From an uncultured Campylobacter sp. (lineage in GTDB: Bacteria > Campylobacterota > Campylobacteria > Campylobacterales > Campylobacteraceae): a stretch of 20,634 nt of DNA. The stretch spans positions 1 through 20,634 of the forward strand of contig NZ_CALIMY010000025.1 in NCBI RefSeq assembly GCF_938045205.1, written 5' to 3'. The position numbers and the translations under genes are program-made. How positions within the stretch are numbered: the stretch's first letter is position 1; the number at the start of each line of letters is the position of its first letter. Positions 7,248 through 14,073 of the stretch are shown here, in pieces. Under the pieces are notes generated by a model. It ran no database searches, had not been told where the DNA came from, and saw only the letters and a program-made list of their open reading frames with translations.

Positions 7248-8273
7248 ATCTTTCCTTTTATAAAATTTTATGACCTCTGCTGCGATCTTGGGCGGGATTT
7301 CGCCTTTGAAATCTCGCCTAAAACCGCTTGAGCTTGCATCTACGGTAATCTCGATCCGCCTTAGGCTCGCCCATTGCCGCGGGATCTCATAACCGGGCCT
7401 CGTAAGCACCGCAAACTCCGCTAATTTCTGCAGCTCGCTAAAGTCGCGCCATTTATGAAGCTCTGCTAGGTTGTCGGCACCCACGACGATGTAGAGCTTT
7501 GGTGCGGTGTCTGCGCCGCTCGCATCGCTTGCGTAATCCGCGTAATTTGAACCGTTTACGTCGCCGCTTATAATTTTACCTGCGCCTGGAATTTTGCTCG
7601 CAATGGCATTTGAAATTTCGCTTGAGGTAGCGCTTGGAATTTCGCCTACATTTGAAATTTCGTTCCGCTCAGTATTCGGAATTTTGCTCGCGCTCGAAAT
7701 TTTATTCTCTACAAAGTTTGAAACCTCGCTCATGACGGCACCGGACATTCTGCTTGCGGCGACATTTGAAACTTCGTCCGCATTTGAAATTTTATCTACG
7801 CTTCGTATTTTGCTAACATCTCCTGCACTGCCCGCCTCATTCGTGTCGTCGTGAGGAATTTTATCTACCTTACTTTGCGAAATTCCGCCCGTTTCGCTTT
7901 CGTTGCCGACCGAAATTTGATCCGCCGTGCCGTTTTGTAGAATTACATCAGTTTCAGCTGCCGCCTCCGCCGCGATTTTGCCGTTTCCGCCGTATTTTTC
8001 GAGCAGAAATTTCACGCTTTGTATCGTAGGTACCGGCACGTTTTGCGAAATTTCATAATCGCTCACCTCTACGCTTGGGGCGCCGCTCCACAGCGCGCGG
8101 CACCATCTAAGCCGCAGCTGCGGAGGCGCCGAAAAGCTCTTTTTAAACGGGTTTAGAAACGACGGCATTATGACCAGCAAATCGGGCTTTAGGGCGGATA
8201 AGATCGCCCCTACCGCGGCGTCGTGTCCTGCGTGCGGCGGATCGAAACTGCCGCCGAAAAGCGCGATTTTCAC
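6912..8273 (-). CDS. nadD: Nicotinate-nucleotide adenylyltransferase fused in frame to ribosomal silencing factor RsfS, with a long low-complexity insert
   Basis: NadD adenylates nicotinate mononucleotide in NAD synthesis. Using the GTG at 8273 (GGAG site 7 nt upstream; upstream codons are not conserved-looking), the product is 453 aa. Residues 6-17 hold the nucleotidyltransferase signature FGGSFDPPHAGH (His14, His17), and SFLNPFKK follows near 38-45. Residues about 95-257 are a Ser/Asn/Ile/Lys low-complexity insert with repeats of EISN, SKIP and DKIS. NadD resumes at KLYIVVGADNLAELHKW (259 on) and DASSSGFRR (312-320). Without a stop, the frame enters RsfS at Met343. Normal NadD is about 180-210 aa. 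In Campylobacter the two genes are normally adjacent and separate. The product may be a fusion, separate proteins by internal initiation, or both. Confidence 0.88.
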   Translation of the reverse strand: MKIALFGGSFDPPHAGHDAAVGAILSALKPDLLVIMPSFLNPFKKSFSAPPQLRLRWCRALWSGAPSVEVSDYEISQNVPVPTIQSVKFLLEKYGGNGKIAAEAAAETDVILQNGTADQISVGNESETGGISQSKVDKIPHDDTNEAGSAGDVSKIRSVDKISNADEVSNVAASRMSGAVMSEVSNFVENKISSASKIPNTERNEISNVGEIPSATSSEISNAIASKIPGAGKIISGDVNGSNYADYASDASGADTAPKLYIVVGADNLAELHKWRDFSELQKLAEFAVLTRPGYEIPRQWASLRRIEITVDASSSGFRRDFKGEIPPKIAAEVIKFYKRKDMQDPKQRAERIAEILNEKKAEDVQIIDMEGREYIAKFVVIATMLTARHAASLIEELKSVLKPLGEEFLAIESGDEWSVVDLGDIIVHLISETYRAKYNIEDFLDKLKKEQF

Positions 8274-8500
8274 GCATCCGCTCCGCGCTGTTTCGCACCA
8301 TCCGCCGCAAATTTTGCGCGGCACAATCTTGCTTTATGAAATTTTACGCTGCAAAATTTCGCTTCGTCAAATTTTGTTGCAAAAAATCCTGCGTTTTGCA
8401 GCACGAAAAATTTAACGCCGCGCTTTCTAAATTTTTCCGCGCAAAATCCCGCAGCTGCGAATCGGGCGTTAGAATTTGGGTTTTTGTAAGGCTTTCGCAC
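8270..8500 (-). CDS. Possible low-complexity ORF filling the serS-nadD gap
   Basis: A 76-codon frame begins at a GTG 8 nt after the serS stop and ends with a TGA that overlaps the nadD GTG start (GTGA). The product has repeating KF/KFx units (FATKFDEAKFCSVKF) produced by AAAATTTC/GAAATTTT words in the DNA, and has no recognisable fold. The start site has only a weak AGG upstream. The stop-start overlap suggests it could couple translation into nadD, but it could simply be spacer DNA that lacks stops. Confidence 0.25.
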   Translation of the reverse strand: MRKPYKNPNSNARFAAAGFCAEKFRKRGVKFFVLQNAGFFATKFDEAKFCSVKFHKARLCRAKFAADGAKQRGADA

Positions 8501-8507
8501 GGGCCGC

Positions 8508-9758
8508 CTACATATATTTTTCTAAAACGCGCGGAATTTCGATGCTGCCGTCTTTGCGCTGGTAGTTTTCCATTACCGCGATTAGCGTGCGGCCGACCGC
8601 GAGCGAGGAGCCGTTTAGCGTATGAACGAGGCTGTTTTTCTTGCCGTCTTTGAAGCGGATCTTGGCTCTGCGCGCCTGAAAATCGCGGCAGTTGCTGATC
8701 GAGCTGATCTCTCTGTATTGGTTCTGCCCCGGCAGCCAAACCTCCAAATCCACGGTCTTTGCGGCGCTAAAGCCAAGATCGCCGCTGCAAAGCAGCATGT
8801 GTCTGTGCGGAAGGCCGAGGCTAGCTAGCAGATCGCTCGCGCACGAAATCATCTCCTCAAGCATCTTTGCGCTATCCTCTGGGCGCGTGATGGCGACGAG
8901 CTCGACCTTTTCGAACTGGTGCTGGCGGATCATGCCGCGCGTATCGCGCCCCGCCGAACCCGCTTCCTTGCGAAAGCAGTGGCTGTAGCTGGTGAGCTTG
9001 ATCGGCAGCTCCTCACTGCGTAGAATTTCGTCGTTAAAGAGATTTGTTGCCGTAACCTCGCTCGTAGGGATGAGGTAGAGGTTTTGCTCCTCCTCGTCGA
9101 CGCGGTAGAGGTCATCTTTAAATTTAGGCAGCTGACCCGTGCCGTAGAGGATCTGATCGCGTACCAAAAACGGCATATTTACGAGCTCGAAGCCGCGCGA
9201 GCTATTAAATTCGATCATGTAGTTGATGAGAGCCATATTCAGCTTCGCGCCAAGACCTCGGATCGCGGTGAAGCGGCTGCCGCTGAGTTTAACGCCGCGC
9301 TCGAAATCAAGCCATCCCAGCGCCTCGCCGAGCTCGAAGTGCTGCTTGGGCGCGAAGTCGAATGCGCGCGGCTGCAGCACCTTTTTGATACAGACGTTTT
9401 CGTTCTCGTCCGCGCCGATCGGCACGTCGTCGTCGATGATATTCGGCACGCACGCGGCGATCGCTTCTAAGCTTTGTTCGCGCTCATTTACGAGCTCGCT
9501 TAGGCTCTGGATCTTTTGCTTGTTTTCCTCAAGTTGCGATTTTAGCGCGCCTACGTCCCTGCCTTCGCGCGCGGCGAGACCTAACTCCTTGCTCTTTGCA
9601 TTTTGCACGGCCTGAAGATTCTCTAGCTCCGTCTTTTTGGATTTTAGCTCGTTGTAGGCATCCAGTAGCGATTGCAGAGTTTGCGGCGGGACTTTTTTGG
9701 CGATGAGTTTTTTATTAAATTCATCGAAATTCGTCTCGATAAGTTTTAAATTTATCAT
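8508..9758 (-). CDS. serS: Seryl-tRNA synthetase
   Basis: Charges tRNA-Ser (and tRNA-Sec where present) with serine in the cytoplasm; a class II synthetase. The protein is 416 aa, the usual length. Residues about 30-100 form the Lys/Glu-rich antiparallel coiled-coil arm that holds the tRNA long variable loop. The catalytic domain has class II motif 2 (CFRKEAGSAGRDTRGMIRQH, near 255-275) and motif 3 at the C terminus (NGSSLAVGRTLIAVMEN). The start ATG has an AGAGG site. It heads a minus-strand run with nadD-rsfS and the NSS transporter, and is divergent from the nickel operon. Confidence 0.97.
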   Translation of the reverse strand: MINLKLIETNFDEFNKKLIAKKVPPQTLQSLLDAYNELKSKKTELENLQAVQNAKSKELGLAAREGRDVGALKSQLEENKQKIQSLSELVNEREQSLEAIAACVPNIIDDDVPIGADENENVCIKKVLQPRAFDFAPKQHFELGEALGWLDFERGVKLSGSRFTAIRGLGAKLNMALINYMIEFNSSRGFELVNMPFLVRDQILYGTGQLPKFKDDLYRVDEEEQNLYLIPTSEVTATNLFNDEILRSEELPIKLTSYSHCFRKEAGSAGRDTRGMIRQHQFEKVELVAITRPEDSAKMLEEMISCASDLLASLGLPHRHMLLCSGDLGFSAAKTVDLEVWLPGQNQYREISSISNCRDFQARRAKIRFKDGKKNSLVHTLNGSSLAVGRTLIAVMENYQRKDGSIEIPRVLEKYM

Positions 9759-9791
9759 TTTCTGCCTCTTTTTGGTAATTTAAATTGCGAC

Positions 9792-9797
9792 ATTTTA
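9792..9797 (-). promoter_or_regulatory. Possible serS -10 box (TAAAAT)
   Basis: On the minus strand TAGTTAAAATG gives a TAAAAT hexamer 33 bases before the serS ATG, in AT-rich DNA. It is one mismatch from the consensus. Other placements in this AT-rich spacer are possible. Confidence 0.35.
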
Positions 9798-9862
9798 ACT
9801 AAAGTTTGCTTTAAATACTCAAAATAAACCCACATTTAAGCAATACGGATGAAAAAAAGTGA

Positions 9863-9868
9863 TACAAT
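9863..9868 (+). promoter_or_regulatory. Candidate nikK promoter -10 (extended TGATACAAT)
   Basis: TACAAT is preceded by TGA, giving an extended -10. The start point predicted about 7 bases downstream falls inside the inverted repeat at 9872-9898, the arrangement expected for a repressor-controlled promoter. Confidence 0.5.
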
Positions 9869-9871
9869 TCC

Positions 9872-9898
9872 GTAATATTTTATTATGAAAGGTATTAC
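9872..9898. promoter_or_regulatory. Candidate NikR operator, GTAATA-N15-TATTAC
   Basis: A 6-bp perfect inverted repeat with a 15-base spacer ends exactly at the base before the nikK ATG and covers its ribosome-binding site (GAAAGG). The geometry resembles known NikR operators (GTATGA-N16-TCATAC in E. coli; AT-rich half-sites in Helicobacter). No nikR gene is in the window, so the regulator is inferred. Confidence 0.45.
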
Positions 9899-10648
9899 AT
9901 GAAGGCAAAATTTGCTTTTTTAGGAATCATCGCGGCTAGCCTTGCGTTCGCACATTTCGGCGTTCTTACGACGGATAAAAATGTCGTAGAGGATCAAAAA
10001 GACGCTATCGTGAAGCTAAATTTGGAATTCTCTCATCCGTTTTTACAGGAATCTATGAATCTACAAAAGCCCGCAGAATTCGGCGTTTTTATTGACGGCG
10101 AGAAAAAATCGCTCCTAGGCGGTCTAAAAGAGCAAAAAAAAGGCGAAAATTCCTATTTCGCGGCGGAATTTAAAGCTGACAAGCCATCGCTTTTAGCGTT
10201 TTATTTTGATCCGAGACCCTATGCCGAGCCGGCTGAACAGAAGATGATCCGCCATATCACCAAAACCTACGTCGATGCTTACGACGCGGGCGAAGGCTGG
10301 GATAAGCCGCTCGGGCTAGAGGCGGAGATCGTGCCGCTAGTGCGGCCTTATGCGCTGTATGCGGGCGAGATATTTAGCGGAGTTTTTTTATTGCACGGAA
10401 GGCCCGTCCCAGGCGCGGACGTGGAGATCGAGCTATATAACGATAAGGGCTACAAAGCCCCTAGCGAGGCGCATGTCACGCAGGTCGTTAAAACCAACGG
10501 CGCGGGCGAATTTAGCTTCGTGATGCCGGTTGCCGGCTGGTGGGGCTTCGCGGCTCTTAGCGAGGAGAAAGCCGCCAAAGGAAGCGAGCAGCCCGTAAAT
10601 GAGCTGGGCGCCGTGCTTTGGATCAAGGCGGACGAGCTGAAAAAATAA
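9899..10648 (+). CDS. nikK: Periplasmic DUF4198-family component of a nickel ECF transporter (NikK)
   Basis: NikK proteins are periplasmic or exported accessory components found with NikM/NikL/NikQ/NikO nickel uptake systems. The protein is 249 aa and opens with a signal peptide (residues 1-18, ending LAFA). Predicted cleavage would leave an N-terminal His-Phe-Gly, as is common in this family and plausible for metal binding. Family features visible are HFGVLTTDKNVV, the FSHPF.Q.SMNLQKPAEFGVF segment (around 45-67), and a carboxypeptidase-regulatory-like beta-sandwich from about residue 165 (GAGEFSFVMPVAGWWGF). It is the first gene of the operon, behind a candidate NikR site. Cobalt or another metal cannot be excluded. 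Confidence 0.85.
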   Translation: MKAKFAFLGIIAASLAFAHFGVLTTDKNVVEDQKDAIVKLNLEFSHPFLQESMNLQKPAEFGVFIDGEKKSLLGGLKEQKKGENSYFAAEFKADKPSLLAFYFDPRPYAEPAEQKMIRHITKTYVDAYDAGEGWDKPLGLEAEIVPLVRPYALYAGEIFSGVFLLHGRPVPGADVEIELYNDKGYKAPSEAHVTQVVKTNGAGEFSFVMPVAGWWGFAALSEEKAAKGSEQPVNELGAVLWIKADELKK

Positions 10649-10660
10649 AGGAGCGGCTCG

Positions 10661-11374
10661 GTGAGATCTCTTTTTTCGGGCGAAATTTGCGCGGCTGCGG
10701 ATAAATTTAAATTTACGCTTGAGCAGGGCTTTGAAATTTTATTTTCGTACGTTTTGCTTGGCGATGTAAAATTTCCAGCGAATTCTGCGGCTAAAATTTT
10801 AAATGTCAAAATTCCGCCGAGCAAAATTTTAAGAAACGGAGCTCTGCTGCGTGGAATTTTGCTTGGTAGAAATCCGCGCTTAGGAGCTTCGAGCCGCAAA
10901 ATTTCATATCCATGGATTTATGAGCTTAAAATACCAGCACGTAAAATTTCGTTTTTTGAAATTTTACAAAGTTTGCCTCTTAAAATTCTGCAAGCTCTGC
11001 CTTGTCGCGCGAACGCCGCACCAAGATCGCTCAGGGCTTTAAATTTTGCGTCGAAAAATCCGCTCGCCGCTCCTGCAAATGTAGCAAGCGAAAATTCTTG
11101 CGCCATGCAAGCTGTAAAATTTATCAAATTTACTGGTTTCGCAAGCAGTTTTGAGGCCGCTCCGAGTCTTACGCTGACAGCCGCCGCAAATAGGACGCAA
11201 GCTGCGAGTTTTACAGCCGCAAATTTTGCCGCGACTAAAGCCGTAAAAGCAAGGCCTGTAGTAATCAAAGCGGTTATCGCAAAGGTCGCAAATGCCTTAA
11301 ATTTAACTAGCTCCCGCGTTTTTGCGCGTCTAAAAAACGGGAGCGATTTAAAGGAGGCGAGCCGTGCACATTAG
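10661..11374 (+). CDS. Low-complexity hypothetical ORF between nikK and nikM
   Basis: A 237-codon frame starts at a GTG with a well-spaced AAGGAG and ends 11 bases inside nikM, so it is placed like a real operon gene. The product, however, is Ala/Ser/Lys/Ile/Leu-rich with recurrent KILxxK, KI and NFA units that trace to AAAATTTT words in the DNA. It has no signal peptide, no long membrane helix and no recognisable family. The opposite strand also stays open for long stretches, showing that composition alone limits stops here. In comparable nickel operons nikM follows nikK closely. It could be an expanded leader that couples translation into nikM, or noncoding filler. Confidence 0.35.
   Translation: MRSLFSGEICAAADKFKFTLEQGFEILFSYVLLGDVKFPANSAAKILNVKIPPSKILRNGALLRGILLGRNPRLGASSRKISYPWIYELKIPARKISFFEILQSLPLKILQALPCRANAAPRSLRALNFASKNPLAAPANVASENSCAMQAVKFIKFTGFASSFEAAPSLTLTAAANRTQAASFTAANFAATKAVKARPVVIKAVIAKVANALNLTSSRVFARLKNGSDLKEASRAH
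11310..11344 (+). promoter_or_regulatory. Hairpin just upstream of the nikM ribosome-binding site
   Basis: GCTCCCG (11310-11316) pairs perfectly with CGGGAGC (11338-11344), with a 21-base loop that can add TTTTT/AAAAA pairing. It ends 6 bases before the AAAGGAGG of nikM and lies inside the end of the preceding ORF. It may tune nikM translation or stabilise the mRNA. Confidence 0.4.
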
Positions 11375-11963
11375 CGAAGGAGTTTTGAGCGCGCCCGTGC
11401 TGCTAGCTGGCTGGGCGGTTACGGCGCCTGCCGTGGCGGTGATTTTATGGCGCGTAAGGCAGTCTGAAATCCCTAGGATCGCATGTTTTAGCGCGCTATT
11501 TTTCGTCGCCTCTTTTGTGCACCTGCCTGTGGGCGTCAGCTCCATGCACCTGATGCTAAGCGGGCTCGTGGGCGCGTTTTTGGGCTCGCGCGCGATCTTG
11601 GCGATTTTCGTCGCGCTGTTTTTGCAAGGGGTGTTTTTCGGCTTCGGAGGGCTTAGCGTGCTCGGCGTAAATACCGCAGTTATCGGCTTTCCGGCGGTTT
11701 TGGGCGGGCTCTTTGCCGCCGCCGCAAAAGCGCAAGAGCTAAAAGTGCGCACGCAAAAAATTTATCTATTTTTGGCGGGCTTCGTGCCGATCGTCTGCTC
11801 GATGCTGCTTCTTGATCTCGTGCTTTTCATCAGCGGACGGGAGTTTTTTGCTATCGCGACGCTTATCTCGCTCGAAGGCGCAATTCTAGCTGTTTTGGAA
11901 GGGATCATCACTCTTTTTGCGCTTAGCTTTATTGCGAAATTTTACGGCGGACAGAGGCAATGA
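11364..11963 (+). CDS. nikM: Nickel ECF transporter substrate-binding membrane component NikM
   Basis: The integral membrane S-component of a group I ECF metal transporter (CbiM/NikM family), which binds nickel and passes it to the NikQ/NikO module. The protein is 199 aa with about six hydrophobic helices. It starts at a GTG after AAAGGAGG and gives N-terminal Met-His-Ile-Ser-Glu-Gly. The Met1-His2 end is the conserved metal-binding N terminus of this family, and His52 (FVHLPVG) and His61 (SSMHLMLSG) supply further expected ligands. The stop overlaps the nikL ATG (ATGA). Nickel rather than cobalt is favoured by the NikK/NikL partners, by the absence of a cobalamin riboswitch upstream, and by the NikR-like site. 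Confidence 0.9.
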   Translation: MHISEGVLSAPVLLAGWAVTAPAVAVILWRVRQSEIPRIACFSALFFVASFVHLPVGVSSMHLMLSGLVGAFLGSRAILAIFVALFLQGVFFGFGGLSVLGVNTAVIGFPAVLGGLFAAAAKAQELKVRTQKIYLFLAGFVPIVCSMLLLDLVLFISGREFFAIATLISLEGAILAVLEGIITLFALSFIAKFYGGQRQ

Positions 11964-12601
11964 GAGCGCTATTTTTCTTAACGGTTTTGGCATCTTTTGC
12001 ATTTTCGCACGCGCTTCATCTTTTCGCGACGCAAGAGGGCGATAGGGTAGCGATTTATAGCTATTTTTATAAAAATTCTCCCTGCATGGAGTGCGAAGTT
12101 TTAATCAGTGCGGACGGGCGCGAAATTTTGCGCACTAAGACCGATAAAGAGGGACTTGCGAGCATACGCATACCAGCTAAAAATTTTACTATTCAAATTT
12201 ACGGAGGTGCAGGGCATGGTGCGCAGATGGAATTTAACGCCGAGGACTTTGCGCTGCAGAATTCCGGTGATCCTGAAAATTCCACGCCGCAAAATTCTGA
12301 CGTTTCTGAAAATCCTGTGCCGCAAAATTTGAACGCCGCTAAAAATTCCGCGTCCGAAGGCAGCGCGCCCGAAAATATTGCGCCGAAAGGCAGTGTGTCT
12401 AAAGATAAAATTTCAAGCACTTCCGAGCCTTTGCAAAATTCCGCCTCGCGAAGCATTTCGCCAAAAGAAAGCCCTAAGAGCGATATTAGGAGCATGGCGT
12501 TTCAAAGCCAGTCCGCCGAGGCGCCTAAAATCGCGCTTTGTTTGGTCTTGATTTTCGGCTTTTTCGGCTTAATGTGGCTAGCGAAAAGAGCGCGCAAATG
12601 A
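11960..12601 (+). CDS. nikL: Nickel ECF transporter auxiliary component NikL
   Basis: NikL replaces the CbiN/NikN subunit in some nickel transporters. It is a small exported domain anchored by one C-terminal helix. Here 213 aa include a signal peptide (about 1-18, AFSHA, then LHLFA), a folded domain with CMEC (residues 38-41) and an IRIPAKNFTIQIYGGAGH segment, and then a Ser/Asn/Pro/Glu linker from about 92 to 172 with repeats such as PQNS, ENSTPQN and ENIAPK. A C-terminal transmembrane helix (about 190-208) ends in KRARK. The linker is much longer than needed and is low-complexity. Both ends use 4-nt ATGA overlaps with nikM and nikQ, indicating coupled translation. Confidence 0.8.
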   Translation: MRALFFLTVLASFAFSHALHLFATQEGDRVAIYSYFYKNSPCMECEVLISADGREILRTKTDKEGLASIRIPAKNFTIQIYGGAGHGAQMEFNAEDFALQNSGDPENSTPQNSDVSENPVPQNLNAAKNSASEGSAPENIAPKGSVSKDKISSTSEPLQNSASRSISPKESPKSDIRSMAFQSQSAEAPKIALCLVLIFGFFGLMWLAKRARK

Positions 12602-13245
12602 GCCCCGCCGTATCGCTGCTCGCGTTTTTTATCTTCAGCTTCGGCGTCGGACTTAGCGGGCAGCTTTACGCGGCGTTTTTTGCCCCACCGATGCTTCTTT
12701 TTGCGCTTAAAATTTCGATTGCGCGTGCGGTCTGCACAAGGCTTGCGGTATTAAATATCTTTGCTATTTTAAGTGCATTAAGCCCCGCCATAGTCGGCAA
12801 CTACGAGCTTGCAGGCGTGATATTTTTGCGCGCGAATTTGATAATGGCGTTTGCGATTTTGCTATTTTACGGCAAGGATGAATATTTTTTCGCGCGCGGA
12901 TTTTACGGGCTAGGATTCGGCGAAAAGCTAAGCTCTTTGGTGTATTGCTGCGGGCGATTCGTAAATTTTTTACGCTCGGATCTGGCGAGGCTGCAAGCAC
13001 TTTTGCGCATGCGCGGATTTGTAGGGACGAGCGGAATTTTTACCTATAAAATTTATGCAAATTTAGTTGGAATTTTAGCGATTTCGGCGCTTGAGCAGGC
13101 GAGAAATTTAAGCCTGGTGATGAGCGCGCGAGGGTTTTGCGGTAGGCTATTTTACGAACGTCGCGAGGCTTTAAGCGTCTCGGAAGCCTCGTTTTTGGCA
13201 TTCGTGCTGGCGTGCGTATCTGTTAAAATCGGAGCTATCTTATGA
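12598..13245 (+). CDS. nikQ: Nickel ECF transporter transmembrane component NikQ
   Basis: The T-component (CbiQ/EcfT family) couples the NikO ATPase to NikM. I chose the ATG at 12598, which forms ATGA with the nikL stop and gives 215 aa beginning MSPAVSLLAFFIF; an upstream in-frame start would read through the nikL membrane anchor. Hydrophobic helices occur at the N terminus and around 30-95. The cytoplasmic coupling region holds two short Ala/Arg-Gly motifs typical of the family, ALLRMRGF and LVMSARGF (A-R-G type, near 132 and 174). It ends with another helix. The stop overlaps the nikO ATG. Confidence 0.88.
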   Translation: MSPAVSLLAFFIFSFGVGLSGQLYAAFFAPPMLLFALKISIARAVCTRLAVLNIFAILSALSPAIVGNYELAGVIFLRANLIMAFAILLFYGKDEYFFARGFYGLGFGEKLSSLVYCCGRFVNFLRSDLARLQALLRMRGFVGTSGIFTYKIYANLVGILAISALEQARNLSLVMSARGFCGRLFYERREALSVSEASFLAFVLACVSVKIGAIL

Positions 13246-14018
13246 GCTGCTCGCTTAAGGCGCTGGGTTTAAGCGCTAAAAACGGCGAGCGAGAAATTTT
13301 TCGCGGCGTAAATTTGAGCGTAGGGCATAAGGAAAAAATGGCGATCTTGGGTGCAAATGGGCAGGGCAAGACGAGCCTGCTTCAAATTTTAGGCGGCCTA
13401 AGGCAATGGGGCGAGGGTGAGATCGAGCTTTTCGGCGAGAAGCTTGAGTGTGTAGAGGATTTTGCAAAATTTCGCCACGAGATCGGGTTTTTATTTCAAA
13501 ACAGCGACGATCAATTTTTGTGCGCGAGCGTGTTTGAGGACGTCGCATTTAGCCTGCGTGCACAAAATGAGCGGCTAAAACAAGCACGAAATGCGGAGAA
13601 AAGGCGTGGAATTTTTTCTAAATTTTTTGGTCGTAAGGCGCAAATTTTAAGGCAGGGCAGCGAAAACGATCATCTAAAAAAGCTTGAAATTTTAAGTGAA
13701 GAGCAGATCGAGCGTAAGGTGCTTGAAACGCTGCGGCGCTTGGGAATCGAGCATCTACGCGAGCGGGTGCCCTTTCATCTAAGCGGCGGCGAGAAAAAGC
13801 TGGTGGCGCTTGCGGGCGCGCTGGTGTGCGAGCCTAGGATACTACTGCTGGACGAGCCTACGACGGCGCTTGATGAGGCGATGCAGGAGCGTGTGGCGGG
13901 GATTTTGGCGGAGCTTGACGTAAGCGAGATCATCGTTTCGCACGATAAAAGCTTCATCGATAAAATCGCAGATAAAATCTATTATTTGAAATCGGACGGC
14001 TTGTATGAAAGTCCATGA
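13242..14018 (+). CDS. nikO: Nickel ECF transporter ATP-binding protein NikO
   Basis: The ABC ATPase (CbiO/EcfA type) that powers nickel uptake. The protein is 258 aa. Motifs in order: Walker A GANGQGKTS (about 38-46, with Thr-Ser where the consensus is Ser-Thr), Q-loop FLFQNSDDQF (about 83-92), signature LSGGEKK (about 181-187), Walker B ILLLDEPTTALD and switch His in IVSHDKS. Between the Q-loop helix (VAFSLRAQ) and the QIERKVLETLRRLGI helix lies a basic insert of about 45 residues, absent from typical CbiO proteins. It starts at an ATGA overlap with nikQ and is the last gene of the operon. Its final 58 bases are tandemly duplicated beyond the stop. Confidence 0.92.
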   Translation: MSCSLKALGLSAKNGEREIFRGVNLSVGHKEKMAILGANGQGKTSLLQILGGLRQWGEGEIELFGEKLECVEDFAKFRHEIGFLFQNSDDQFLCASVFEDVAFSLRAQNERLKQARNAEKRRGIFSKFFGRKAQILRQGSENDHLKKLEILSEEQIERKVLETLRRLGIEHLRERVPFHLSGGEKKLVALAGALVCEPRILLLDEPTTALDEAMQERVAGILAELDVSEIIVSHDKSFIDKIADKIYYLKSDGLYESP

Positions 14019-14071
14019 TAAAATCATAGATAAATTTATCGTTTAAAATCAAGAGGCTTGTATAAGTCCAT
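13959..14071 (+). repeat. Tandem duplication of the 3' end of nikO
   Basis: Copy A (13959-14016) is the last part of nikO and encodes the residues around DKIYYLKSDGLYESP. Copy B (14017-14071) follows at once: GATAAAATC[at]AGATAAA, then a diverged middle, then GGCTTGTAT-AAGTCCAT. The two ends of the unit match closely while the middle has diverged and lost 3 bases. Copy B is outside the reading frame's stop and looks noncoding. Confidence 0.65.
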
Positions 14072-14073
14072 AA

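Noticed and set aside
8274..8324. Upstream ATG for nadD giving 17 extra residues
   Set aside because: The extra residues precede the conserved KIALFGGSFDPPH start; the GTG at 8273 has GGAG at good spacing.
9760..9898. Cobalamin riboswitch upstream of the ECF operon
   Set aside because: The serS-nikK spacer is only about 140 bases and shows no B12-box-like sequence; the inverted repeat fits NikR better.
10918..11268. Minus-strand frame of 116 codons opposite the nik spacer ORF
   Set aside because: It is against the operon direction, with no ribosome-binding site; both strands are open because stop codons are rare in this repetitive DNA.
12538..12597. Upstream in-frame start for nikQ
   Set aside because: It would overlap the NikL membrane anchor by 60 bases; the ATG at 12598 forms the same ATGA overlap used by the other genes of the operon.
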